Shown here: positions 21,581 to 33,510 of the stretch, one piece after another
Layout: each line of letters opens with the position of its first letter
Position numbering within the stretch: the stretch's first letter is position 1
Assembly: GCA_013420905.1 (NCBI GenBank)
Contig: JAAXNY010000013.1
Location: 1,240,001 to 1,304,000 of the forward strand
Source of the DNA: Collybia mongolica
Taxonomy: Eukaryota > Basidiomycota > Agaricomycetes > Agaricales > Clitocybaceae
Length of the DNA: 64,000 nucleotides
Direction: 5' to 3'
Notes under the pieces: model-generated
The model's database searches: none
What the model was told of the DNA's origin: nothing
The model's input: only the letters and a program-made list of their open reading frames with translations
Program-made: the position numbers and the translations under genes

Positions 21581-22796
21581 TGAAAGGGGGCTCCTGGGCT
21601 ATAAGTGCGCTGATGCTATGAAATGTAATCCCTTACACACACACACCAAACTTAACAATCAACACACGAACAGTAGGAATCGCCTGTTTTGAGTTCGGGT
21701 TCAAGTGCTTAGAAGCACTAAGCTTTGAATAGTACTAGCCAAAGCCCTTTCCAATGATCTCTCAACGGGTTTGTTTTAGACAAAAGCTTCAACACAGGTT
21801 TAAAAACCTGCTAGGTATATTTATAATATCTCTCGATCCAATAGACTGAGTACCAAGTGTATGTTCAATTATTAATGATCCCAAGCGGATCTATAAGTCC
21901 AAGCGACTTATCAAACAATACAGTGCCAAGTGCACTAAGGCCAAGTGCCTAGTAATTCCAACGGACAATACAGTACTAAGTTCCAAGTGAACTAAGTTTC
22001 TTTAATTCTGTAGTTCTTCAATCAATTCCAATCAAGACACGTTGAAGCAATCTGATCCTTAATTCGGGCACGCAATAGTGTTTTAACAAATGTGATTTGT
22101 ATACTCTATAGTCATGCGAAGTGGGGGCAAGATTCCTTGCCTTAGCGCTACTTATCTACAGTCTATTTATAGTGTACAAACTAAATATCATACGGAATTG
22201 TAAATTTTACACGGAACCGCGCTCCCGCGCGCCAAGGATCTGTATTCAATGCTGATGCGTCCTCTACAACTTGGCGTGTGCGCCATGCGTGCCAATTATG
22301 CCGTTTACTGGTTACTTATCAAATATTGAAAGAGCTGGCTAAACTCTTGTCAAGTCACGACCGCGCGCTCCATTATTTAAAACAGCGCGGCACTGTCATT
22401 TACTCCTCCTGATTGTCCCAGTTGCTATTCACAGGGTCCCGTCGCTTCCAGTAGTTAACACCAAGTACCCCTGACTAGGATCGGGTTGTGCAAGTCCCGA
22501 ATTTACAATTACTTCTCCTATTAATGATGATCCCCAGACTAATGATATCATACTACAACGGTTACTTATGAACTAAGACACCGAGGTTGTAACTGGGCAT
22601 GGTGAATAGGACTAATAATAGACCGTACTCATAGTCCTCTGTACTGATAGTGTATTATCCATTAGACTAGTTCACTCTGATTAGCCGTCTTGGAGCTCGA
22701 CTCTAATCCTTTATTACCGTTTACTTGGTTATTAGAAATGATACTAATAGCCTTACTTGTTGACTTTACAAGTGCAAACAATTTCGGGCCCTATCA
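21581..22796 (-). repeat. 5' LTR of element A (1216 bp)
   Basis: On the minus strand it starts TGATAGGGCC and ends CCCCCTTTCA. It differs from the 3' LTR at six positions (plus the 175-bp duplication), each a CG against CA or TG. Confidence 0.95.
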
Positions 22797-22800
22797 CCGG

Positions 22801-25256
22801 GTAAACCATCGTACGACACTCCCAAGTCGTTTTGCCCAATAGTTCTCTTGAACACGTTGGGTAAACTATTAGAGAAAATGTTGTCCACCAGGATGCAGTT
22901 TGAAGCTGCTCAACATGGTGTACTCCACCCCAATCAGTTTGGAGGGGTCCGTCAGAACTCCACTGAGGATGCTGGTTGTTTCCTCACACACGTCATCTGG
23001 TCTGGATGGCACGCCAAACTCAAGACGAGCATTGTCGCTTTTGACCTGGCTCAGTTCTTCCCATTGGTAAACCATGAGGTCCTTCTACACATCCTCGAGC
23101 AACAGGGATTTGCGCCAGAAGTGGTTGCATTCTTCAGGTCATACCTCATTGATTGTCATACTAGATATATGTGGGATGACGAACTGTCCCCGCTCTTCCC
23201 ATCCAGCATTGGTCTGGGACAGGGCTCTGCCTTGTCCCCAATCCTCTCTGCTCTATGCCTTGCACCCCTCCTCAAGGAATTTGAACGGAGGGTCCGCATA
23301 GCCTCTCTAATCTCCTATGTGGACAATGGCACCATCATAGTGCAGTCAGACACGTTTGATCAGAACCTTATTAAGCTCAAGAGTGCTTACAAAGTCGTAT
23401 TTGAGCTCTCCCAGGCAATGGGTCTAGTGCTTGAGCACAGCAAGTCCAAGGGGTTCCACTTCTCTCAAAAACATGGCGATATCAACCCTGACATCAACCT
23501 TGGCTACACCCCATATACCAGGGACACCCCTCTCCGCCCTGGCACCATTTGGCGCTACCTTGGGTTCTTCTTTGACCATCCCCTCACATTCAGGGAACAT
23601 GTCAAGCAGTACACGAACAAAGCCCTCACTTCTGTGAAGGCTATGCTCTCCCTCGGCAACTCCATGCACAGGCTTAGGCCCAAGCACAAATGAATGCTCT
23701 ACCATGCCTGTGTTCTCCCCATTGCTACATATGGGAGCAGGCTCTGGATAACCTCCGGAAGATGCAAAGGCACGCTTGCCTTTGGATCACCGGCACCTTC
23801 AAGACATCCCCAAATGGGGCTGCCAAGACCCTCGCAGGCATTCCCCCTATCCACCTTCATGTTAAGAAGTTGGTGGAAAGGAGTCATGTCCAATCCCATG
23901 CGCTTCAGGCCTTGCACACCTTTTGCCGCCTCATTGACAGGAACCACAAATTCTCTGTCAAGACCCTCAATACCCGCAACCCGAGCCATAGGCTCGGGAA
24001 ATTCGTATCACCTATTGTAGAGGCCTGGTCTAACCTTGGCCTCTCCTCCTTGGATTTGGACCCTGTCCACCCACTCAACCAACCAGGCATGCGCCCCAAG
24101 GACTTGTTCCCTGATCGCATTGTCTACAATATTGTCACCCCCCCACCCAAGGGCAGTGACCACCATGAGGGTTTCATGAAGGACCGCATCACATCACTGA
24201 AAAGCGCTGTTGAAGAGGCCTCTCATTCCCCCTGGAGCATCTGCATTGTTACAGATGCATCTACTCCCCCTCCTCCCATGCAGTCAGTTGCGGTCTACCG
24301 CATCTGGCATGCTGGGGACCTATATGAGGACTGGTATGCTACCAGCCTCTCTACGTCTGACAACACCAAGCTGCGAGCAATTGTGGAAGGCGTCTGGTAG
24401 GCAGCTGACATTGGACTGGAGGACATCCATGATGTCCATATCTTCTCCAACTCCACCAACGCCCTCAGGCATTCCCTCGATGCATCTCACCACTCAGGTC
24501 AAGCGTCCGCCCTCAAAGTGTGCAATGTGCTGCTGCCGTGGCTGCAGCTCCGCACCATCCACAAGATCCACCTCCACCACATTACGAATGGGGTGGAGAT
24601 TGAAGACCACCAACTGGCACACATCAGTGCTGTCTCGACTCGCGTTGAGGCGGGTGGAGCGCCAATTATCTCTGCTGACTTTGCATGACGCGAAGCAGTC
24701 ACACACATGCTCGACGGCTGGAAATCTCTCTTCCAGTCCAAGAAGTATATTGGCTCCAATTTCTTGATGCTTTATGCAAAAAAGGACACCCTGCTTATTC
24801 TGACCCATGTAAACAATGGGCTGTGGATGCGCAAGACTGGTCACAGCCATGCATTGACTGCCCGCATGGTGCGATGCACCACCAGACACACCCCAATTGG
24901 GGCATTCCAATCCCAATTCTTCAAAAAGGAATCAGTCTCCTGTAGGTGTGGTGCTCCCCTGGAAACCGTACAACACATCCTCTACAACTGTCCATGACAT
25001 GGACGGGAAGACAAACCAAGACGCCAGCTGCACTATGCGTGGTTGATCGACTTCCTCTCAGAGAACGAGAGCGCTTTTGCGTTCGACGTTCCCTAGTCCT
25101 AAACAAGCTAGGGGTGGTACACAGTGTTCTAAGTGATGGCTATAGGGTGCTCCCTGCCCAAACATGTGAACCTGGATAATTGGTGGACTTGAAGCCACCA
25201 CCTGCTGCAGGGCACTGCAGCGGGGGGCCCACCCCCTGGTGTAGATTGGCCCTTCC
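22801..25256 (+). pseudogene. LINE ORF2, main RT, RNase H and zinc motif
   Basis: RT motif A is FDLAQFFPLVNHEVLL, motif B is GLGQGSALSP, and motif C reads YVDN near 23,320 where YVDD is expected, so a catalytic Asp appears changed to Asn. The frame stops at 23,691-23,693 and continues in another frame with an RNase H-like region (CIVTDAST near 24,245, stop at 24,398-24,400, then IFSNSTNALRHSLD). The C-terminus has CRCGAPLETVQHILYNC near 24,945, the zinc motif found at the end of many LINE ORF2 proteins. From about 25,100 to 25,256 it is 3' untranslated sequence. Confidence 0.85.
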
Positions 25257-25492
25257 TGTTAAAGGTGGAAGCCTAAAGCTGGAGTCCTGAGTAAGAAACT
25301 TGTATATTCACTAATATAAGTGAGTACTAACCTGGAGTCCTGAGTAAGGAACTGGGGACTCCAGAACGAGCTACTGTACACCTATATACCTGTAGGAACA
25401 ATAGTAGAGTACAATAAACAATGGAACAATAGAACAATGAAAGAAGCAAAACAATACCAAGCTAAGCTATATATACAGGTCAATTCTAACAC
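25257..25492 (-). repeat. Solo LTR of the C2 Copia family inside the LINE 3' region
   Basis: Reverse complement of the C2 LTR (ends tgttaaagg.. and ..ttctaaca). The flanks are cttcc and cttct, a 5-bp target duplication with one change. It has fewer ttgttcta units than the other copies. LINE sequence resumes after it and runs to the A-rich tail at 25,683. Confidence 0.88.
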
Positions 25493-25683
25493 TTCTGGCC
25501 TGTGTACAATGAGCTCCAGCTCCATTCGCTAGTTCGACTCTGGTTGGGTGAGCATCCCAGCTCCGCAGCACTTTGTCATCTGCCCCCCCTCCCCATTTCT
25601 CCAATTACTACTTGTAGTGACCAGCGCATGTATTATGTACAGTTGGTATATAAAATGTTGACCCAAAAAGAGAAAAAAAAAAA

Positions 25684-27284
25684 GTGGAACACTTCCATTC
25701 AAAGAAGGTAGCGGCCCTTTATTACAGAGATGTCACGGAAGGACCTGCTCCAGGAGTATTGTCAGTTATGTATCAGTCACATAATGCAGTAGACAGTAAT
25801 AATGACATTGGAACCTTGAAAGCCATAATGACACAAATGGCCCAATTTCAAGCACAACAAATGTTAGGACAACAGAGCGCGCAAACTGCATTGCCAGTAC
25901 CACCTCAGATGCAGAAACAAGAATATATAAATAATAACTATAATACTACTGCAAAGAGTGTGCTGAATCCTGACATAGTAGCCTTACAAGCACAAATGAG
26001 TACTTTATTAGGGCAGGTAGCAGAGCTCAATAACCAAAACAAGGTTAAAGAGTCAGGTTTCAATTAGGTCTGATGAAGGAGGCTAAGGAACATGCTAGAC
26101 CTATGACTAGGTTGCGTTCCAAGAGACAGCCTGAGGACCTTAGTAAAAATAGAAATAGTTGTCAAGAAAGTATAAGTAATGATTCGGAGAATAGTCAGAG
26201 TAGTAGCGAAGAGGAGCCAGTAGCACTGCCTCCTAGGAAAAAGAAAGTGAAAATCGTTGAACCATCAGTAAAGTCACCCGTACAAAAAGAATTGCCCTAC
26301 ATTGATGTGTCCACAGTACCCTACATACCCCAGAGAATGGAACGCAACCGTGAACCAGTTGATCTGCTATCTAATTTTAATACCAAGTGTGGTCCAACTT
26401 ATGAAACTAAGTCCCCAATAGAAGTAAAAATAAAAGGTGGTGATATAATTGCAAAAGTGTTAGACAACCCTATCACATTGACTACAGGAGAGTTAATGGG
26501 CTCATCAAAAACCATTAGAGATGGAATAAAGAGTATTGTAACTGCCAGACGTAAATCCCTCACCCAAAGGGATGCTAACTTGCAAATAAATGAAACAGAT
26601 GAGGAAGATGCCTTGCCCTTTGGGAGGGACTGGGAACTTGATGATAACTACTTATGGCATGATGTGCTACCAGTAGAGTCAATCCCATTCCAGTCTTTCT
26701 TCATCTTGGAGTATGACCACAGCGGAATACCTAAGGGATCTATAGTATGTGGAGACCCAGTCCTACAATATTTAGAGTCTTTACCAGCTGGGGAAGAGCC
26801 CAAACAGTTGTATGTAGCAAAAGAGTTGGCCTCTTTGTGCGCAGTATATCTAGTAATAAATGGGGTAGGAATGGAGGAATCATTATTAGATGGGGGATCC
26901 CAAATAGTATCAATGGCTAAGCAAACAGCTTTAGACTTGGACATTTCATGGTATCCAGACATTGTCATACACATGCAGAGTGCTAATAAACAAGTGGAGA
27001 AAACAGCGGGACTAGCGTGCAACGTCCCTTTCTTGTTTAATGACATGGCCATTTACCTCCAAGTACATATCATAAATTCACCTGCATACAAAGTATTGCT
27101 TGGGAGACCGTTTGATACACTCATGGAAAGTCAGATCAAAAATGCTAGAGACAGGGGACAAGTAGTCACTATCATGGACCCTAACATGGGACAAAGGTGT
27201 ACTATCCCTACCCATGCAAAAGGATCACTGCCTAAGCTGTTGAAAAGACAACCGGAACAGGATTTTTGGCCTTCAATGAATTAA
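25684..27284 (+). pseudogene. Gag end and protease of element B
   Basis: The first block (25,684-26,067) is Gln-rich (PQMQKQEYINN) and stops at TAG; the second (26,073-27,284) has a basic stretch (PPRKKKVKIVEPS), the linker and the protease with SLLDGGSQIVSM and YKVLLGRPFDTL. The part up to about 26,340 is absent from element A, so B shows the fuller structure here. The block ends ..FWPSMN, overlapping the pol frame by 19 bases. Confidence 0.82.
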
Positions 27285-30200
27285 TCCAAAGTGATCAAGG
27301 AGAGCTAGCCGTAGAAATTGCTGAAGATGAGAATGGAAACTTTATTATAATGGGTTATAGACACCCTACTGATAAGCAGAATTTTGGTCACAAAGAACTT
27401 AGAGATGTCTTTTTGTCTAGAAGTGATGTAAACATGAATAGTACAGTACCTGAACGCAAATTACTAGCCACGTATTTGGCTTCCGTAGATGAGCACGATG
27501 GATCAGTAATAAACTACAAGCAGAACAGAAGGGACCAGACAAGTACACCCACTAGACCTATGACATACGCTCAAGAACAGCCCATGCTCGATAAGATTTT
27601 AAGTAAATTAAAGCAGTGGCAAATTGGAACTAATGAGCACAGTCTTGGAACAGTAACAGGTGATAAGTGTAATATCAAGTCCATGGATCAGCTAGTAGGA
27701 AAGAAGTATAAACCAGTACATTTGAAAATAAAACCAACACTGGTGGATCTGCCTGATGTTTTTAGAATTATCAGAGATATAAAGGGTGACCCTTTAGCGG
27801 CTCTACCAGTTCTAACGCCTAACCCACCTCCATTTAAACCAACTGGAAGGTATACTGAGGAAAGGTGCACAGATTTCCAAAGAGTACATGAAGAAGAGAA
27901 CTTCTTAAAACCTAAAGAGATGGATATAATCCACGACTTTATGTGTAAACATAACAATGGTTTTGCTTGGAATGATAGTGAGCATGGTAGCTTTAAGAAG
28001 GAATATTTTCCTCCCATCAAAATACCAGTAGTCCCACATACGCTGTGGACAGAGAGAAATATTAGAATCCCACCAGGGATCTATGAAGATGTTTGTAAAA
28101 TCATTAAGACTAAAATTGATGCAGGGGTCTATGAAAGGTCCAATTTATCATATAGGTCTAGATGGTTTACCATATTAAAGAAAGGTCCAGGAAAGAAACT
28201 TAGAATTGTACATAGTCTAGAGCTGCTAAACGCAGTTACAATAGTGCACTTGGGTTTACCACCTGCTACCGAAGAACTAGCAGAGCATTTTGCAGGGCGC
28301 ACTTGTGGCGGAATGATGGATCTGTATGTAGGATATGATGAGAGGCCTTTAGCAGAAACCTCGCATGATCTAATGATGTTCCAAACACTGTTTGGCATGC
28401 TGAGACTAGTAACACTCCCTATGGGATGGATGAATTCCGTTCCAATATTTCATGATGATGTTACATACATTCTACAAGATGAGGTACCACATGTCATGAT
28501 ACCCTACATTGATGATGTACCTGTGTGCGGTCCAGCAATGCACTATGAACTACCAGATGGAACAGAAGAAGAGCTACCTGGTGCTCCAGGTGTTAGATGC
28601 TTCTTCTGGGAACATATGCAAAATGTAAATCACGTTGTACAGAGAATGAAGTATTCTGGGGGAACCTTTTCAGGATATAAGTCTATGTTATGTGCAAGTG
28701 AAATTCTAGTAGTAGGACATAGATGTACCTATGAAGGACAAAAACCTACTACTGATAGGATTGGTGTAGTTGAAAGATGGGGACCATGCAAAGATGTCAG
28801 TGAGGTACACACTTACATGGGAACTATTGGTGTATGCAGGAATTTCATTAAAGACTTTGCCCGTATGGGCCAACCTATTCAAAAGTTAACTAGAAGTAGT
28901 AAACCTTGGATATGGGGGCCTGAGCAAGAAGAAGTGCAACAGCTATTATTAGACACACTTAAAAATAGCCCCGTGCTCCGTCCAATTAATTACACCTGGA
29001 ATACACCTGTGGTATTGTCAGTAGATACATCATGGAAAGCTGTAGGCTACTATATCTATCAGGAAGACCCTGATAAACCTGGGAGAAAGCACTATGCTAG
29101 ATTTGACTTGATAACTCTTAATGAGCGTGAAGTGCGCTTCTCACAACCCAAACGAGAGCTATTCGGGTTAATGAGAGTTCTAATGGCATGTTATTATTGG
29201 TTTATTGGAGTACAGAATTTGGTAGTAGAAATGGATGCAAAGTACATTAAAGGGATGTTATCAAACCCAAGTCTAGGACCTAATGCAATGGTAAATAGAT
29301 GGATTGATAGGATACTTATGTTCCACTTTACTTTGGTTCATAAAGCTGGTAAAGGCTTTGGCCCAGACGGTCTGTCAAGACGAGATGCGCAGCTAGGAGA
29401 TCCTGTCTACCCAGACCCAGACAATGGTTACAATGAACCCTCAGGTCTTTTAAGGTTTATCAACCCAACTGAGGGATTGGATGACCCTTTTGAATTGTCA
29501 GACTTTAAGGAAGAGATTGACACGCATGGCAGATATTTATTCCAACTCACCAAGGAAATCTCTGATTTTGAAGTTGAAGTAAACAATGCTTGGGCTGGTG
29601 AAGCAACGTTTATTGGGGAAATAAAGCAGCACTTAGGTTTAGGACAGTTTGGTATTCAAAGAGAAGCTTATCTAAAGCAACTTGTAAATACTACTGTCAT
29701 ACCTGATGAAAAATTTAAATATGACCCTAATGTGAGGGAAGTATATGATGAGTCTAAACAAACACCTACGGCACAAGAACAGGATAAAAACTACCTTTAA
29801 TAAAGGAATGGTTAAAAAGATCACAAAAGAGACCAAAAGGAATGACAGACCATGCCTACATAAAATTTGTGAGGCAGGCGTCTAATTTCTTTTTGGATCC
29901 AGAGGGTCAGATGTATAGGAAAAATATTGATAGCGCACACCAGCTCGTTGTTGATAAAAACCACCATACATATATGATGAGGGCATCTCACGACTCTGTT
30001 GGACATAGGGGTTTCTACGCAACAAAATCCTTAATAGATAAAAGATTTTGGTGGCCAGAAATGGAACGTGATGTATCATGGTATGTGAAGTCATGTCACA
30101 TCTGTCAGACAAGGCTCTTAACTTTGTTGAGAATCCCTCCTGTCATAACCCACACCCATCTATATTCCAAGTATTACATGCAGACACCATGCATATGAGC

Positions 30201-30870
30201 CCACCATCTAACAGTTATAAATATATTGTCCAAGGAAGGTGTGCGCTGTCCTCATGGATGGAAGGTGCACCCCTCAAATCTGAGGATGGCAAGACCTTGG
30301 GAAGGTGGCTGTTCAAAGAAGTAATCTGTAGATGGGGTTCCCTAATGGAAATTGTAACGGATAATGGTCCTGCCTTTGTTGCAGCCAAAGCGTGGCTTGA
30401 ATCCAAGTACGGTATTACAGGAATAAGTATATCACTATATAATTCCAAAGGAAATGGGATTGCTGAGTGCACACATTGGGATGTGCATCAAGCTGTCTTC
30501 AAGGCTATGGGTGGTGATGTAAAGAAGTGGTACTACTTCTTTCATCATGTAATGTGGGCCGACAGGATTACTATATGGAAAGGGACGGGTTGCTCCCCTT
30601 ATTTTATGATTACGGGCGTGCATCCAACCTTACTGTTAGATATCATTGAAGCCACTTGGTTAGTAAAGTTACCAGGAAAAATATTGACTACAGAGGAACT
30701 CATTGGGTTTAGAGCGCAGGCTCTAGCTAAGCATGTCCAGCATGTAGCCAATATGAGGAAATGTATCAATATAGAAAAATGAAGGAGACTATTACAGTAT
30801 GAAAAGGATCACTGCGCGACCATCAGAGACTATGATTTCAAACCAGGAAGTTTAGTACTTGTAAAAATTG
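27266..30870 (+). pseudogene. Pol of element B: RT, RNase H, integrase
   Basis: An open frame of 844 codons (27,266-29,800) holds RT with IPYIDDVP, RNase H (LSVDTSWKAVGYY, DGLSRRDA) and the start of integrase. A one-base loss near 29,797 shifts the frame; the zinc finger HDSVGHRGF..CHICQ follows, then another shift near 30,165, and the integrase core with HADTM, TDNGPAFVAA and the NGIAEC Glu. A TGA at 30,781-30,783 replaces Arg of the A copy (CGA to TGA). The frame is cut near 30,870 (PGSLVLV) by the inserted sequence. Confidence 0.9.
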
Positions 30871-31636
30871 ACAAAAATTCCAAACGGATTCTACTCAGAT
30901 TCCAAGCGGAATAAAATTCCACAGGAATTCCGGCTTCAGAACACTGAAATTCTGACAGAGCCCACAGGAATTCCAGAGCACTGTAAGGACATGTAATAGA
31001 CGCGTTGTGGTCACGTGTTTAGTCACATGACTTATCGGCCACCTCATCAATCAACAATGGGCACATCATCAACCTCAACCACACCGAGGCCCAGCAACCC
31101 AGCACCCAGCAACCCAGCAAAAACTCTGCCAAATCACGATGTCAACCCGCAAAGCTGCTGCTGCCGAAGCTGCCAAACACCTGACAATGAGGAGCAGCCA
31201 CATCCGTGCAACGCCCCTGCCTTCCACCCATGGTCGCAAGTGTGCCACCTCAGCAACCGACAAGGATGACAAAGCCCACAAGTGCATGAAAGCCACCACC
31301 ACCGTCAAGGCGAGTGCCGCCAAGCCGAAGGCAGAGTGCGTACCCATTTGATGTTGTTTTTTTTCTGTATCCAGCATTGCTCTGATCTCAACTAACAAAG
31401 CTATTTCAGTATTAACTTGATGTATGAATTGTCTTCAACATGGCCAATTACCCATTGACATCACCAATATTGTTGCAAGTCATAAATGTTACCAACCCCA
31501 TATGCATGCACTAATATGCTGTAACCACCCCAGACCTTGTTTGTTTCGCACGCTAGTGACTAATCATTGACGCATTATGCCAGGACAGGTGTGGAAAAAG
31601 ATTTGTTAAAGATCAACCACCTCGCGCACTTGTTCA

Positions 31637-33510
31637 GTGGGTCACACTTCAACTTTGTCCCTTTTTTTACTAAATTGCACTTTCCACAGCAAGCATGCAT
31701 CTGTTTACCACAACCAGGCCATTTCCTAAATGCCATTGACGACCTCTACCTGGACATATGTCCTTTTCGTCGTATGGTTCCCTGTGCATCTGCCTAGGTG
31801 CGTTCTTGGCCATTATCCCATAACTTGTCATTTTGAGTACCCCATTATCGTTCCTGCACCGTTCAGCAAAGCGCTGACGGTTCCTGAACGTCCCGCCTAG
31901 TGTCTACATGGCCATACCAGCCATTCGAGAAACGATGGCTTGTACCCCATACAATGTATGTACCTCCTCGTCATCCACCCCTACCTTCATCTTGTCAACT
32001 GATATACCAATGTCATGTTCTTTACAGGTATGACTAACGTTCCTCATCATCCTATGTCTCCCTGAGCCGTACGTTAAGCATGTGGGATGTGCGGTGTCCC
32101 AGGAGCGGCCCTAGGTGAGTAAGTCCTCACTTCATCTCCTCACCAATCATTTTGCTCATTGTGTGCCGAGTTCTGGGCCGTTTAGAAAAACGCCTAGGGT
32201 TCCTGAATGCGCTGAACTCTCTATCTCTTGACGTCCAATGCGCACAATGAACGATTGATTTTGTCATATGCCAAGTTAGTGCCTCCTCATCACCCTGCCC
32301 CATAAACTCAAATTTTTTATTGCAAGACAACCGCTGATCTGTATGGCATAACGCTTGGTGTTCCTGGATGCGTTCCTATTCCTCTATTGGACAACCGCAC
32401 GCTTGTCACGGTTTGTGCCTTTGTTTCATATGGTGAGTGCCTTCTCTTCATCCTGGCCCTATAAATTCTTTTTTTTTATTGCACGACAACTGTTGAACCG
32501 TATGTGCCAAGGGAGGGTGCTCCTGAGAGCATTCATGGTTCTCTTTTGATTGACCGCACCTCTTTCCCGATGTGCTTCGCCGTTGCATATGGTGAGTACC
32601 TGCTCTTACCTGCCACTAGTGATGTGCAGGGCCCGGCTCGGCTCAAAAGCCTGGGCTTGGGCTCGGCTTGGGCTCGGCTTGGGCTTAAGCCTGGGCTTGA
32701 TAGGGCAAAAGTTGTCAAATATGTAGAACAAGTAGTTACGAAATACTTTGAACAAATACACCCCCTTCCTCATCATCCTCGAAGCCCTCAAGTGAAGCCG
32801 AGGTACTAGAAGGAGGTGGAGTAGAGGCTTGATCAGTTATTACAGGTGGGGATGGTCTTCATCTCTCGCACTGGCAGTCCTTGGCGGCCTCTGAGTCTTC
32901 AGCCTGTCGAGCTTGAATAGCCCGCTTGTGCGATGGTAGCGCCGGTTGTTCAGAATGTGATGAGTGGAGCACCTTTCCTGAAGCAGTTATCAGCCATTTT
33001 GGGCAAACTGATGAAGCTCCAGACTTTGTTGACATCGAAAACAAATAATCGGCAGGTAAGACTTGTCATTGGGTAACACTTTCTTTTTCTGGTTGATATT
33101 GATGGTGGCTGAAGAACTGTACAGGTGGTCCTCATGGAATTGGTTGCAAAAAAAATGTGTGACACATGCTACTGAGACACGTCAACGCCAACGCATCAAG
33201 CCCGGGCTCGACGGCTGGGCTCGGGCTTTTGACACCCCAAGCCGAGCCCTTGAGCCCACCAAGCCCTTCATCCCGGCTCGGCTGGGCTCGGGCTTTAACA
33301 GCCCGGCTACCTGGGCTTTCGGGCTTTGAGCCGGGCCCTGCACATCACTACCTGCCACTAACTGTAACCAACTGATTTAATTAACTGCAAGATGACTGCT
33401 CAACGACACATCCCAAGCCTGGGTGTTTCTGAAAGCATACACTCTGCCCTTTCAACTGACCATTCTCTTTTCAGGGTGTGCATCTTGCTTGCATATGGTC
33501 AGTGTAGGTT
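31637..33510 (+). repeat. Degenerate tandem repeat, period about 160 bp
   Basis: Units share a frame such as catatggtgagtgcct..cttcatcctgccc, then an A/T run (aattttttattgca), gacaac..gctga, and gttcctgaatgcgtt. The word catatg falls at 32,265, 32,427, 32,586 and 33,492; removing the 742 bp of the MITE and its target duplication from the last gap leaves 164 bp. Earlier units, more diverged, begin near 31,637, 31,797, 31,957 and 32,112. Confidence 0.65.
32617..33350. mobile_element. Non-autonomous hAT element (MITE), 734 bp
   Basis: Terminal inverted repeats start TAGTGATGTGCAGGGCCCGG on the left, and the reverse complement at the right end is the same. Both flanks carry the perfect 8-bp duplication CCTGCCAC (32,609-32,616 and 33,351-33,358). 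TAG-type ends with 8-bp duplications are typical of hAT transposons. Inside the ends are many copies of GGCTCGG/GGGCTTGG-type words. The middle keeps short stretches on the minus strand that could be transposase remains (KVWSFISLPK), not enough to prove it. Confidence 0.88.

Larger units (their letters stand above)
9141..22796 (-). mobile_element. Ty3/Gypsy-type LTR retrotransposon A with antisense accessory genes
   Basis: A complete element of 13,656 bp with LTRs at both ends (9141-10,531 and 21,581-22,796), TG..CA termini and a 4-bp target duplication CCGG (9137-9140 and 22,797-22,800). It is inserted in the LINE RT gene. The sense strand is minus: primer binding site next to the right LTR, gag-protease-RT-RNase H-integrase from 21,125 down to 15,149, purine tract next to the left LTR. 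The 4.6 kb between the end of pol and the 3' LTR holds two multi-exon genes on the opposite strand. LTR identity is about 99.5 percent, so insertion was recent, yet pol carries stops, a frameshift and deletions. Confidence 0.93.
7105..25683 (+). mobile_element. Tad-like LINE (non-LTR retrotransposon), split by element A and a solo LTR
   Basis: Plus-strand remnants appear in LINE order: a zinc-knuckle ORF1 (from 7105, 5' end lost at the C2 LTR), an endonuclease and RT start (7775-9140), then after element A the rest of RT, an RNase H-like domain, a C-terminal zinc motif, a 3' region and an A-rich tail at 25,666-25,683. Reading across element A restores the RT sequence exactly at the CCGG duplication (..PKP/GKP..). 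The set endonuclease-RT-RNase H with a zinc-knuckle ORF1 fits the fungal Tad clade. Stops and frameshifts make it inactive. Confidence 0.85.
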
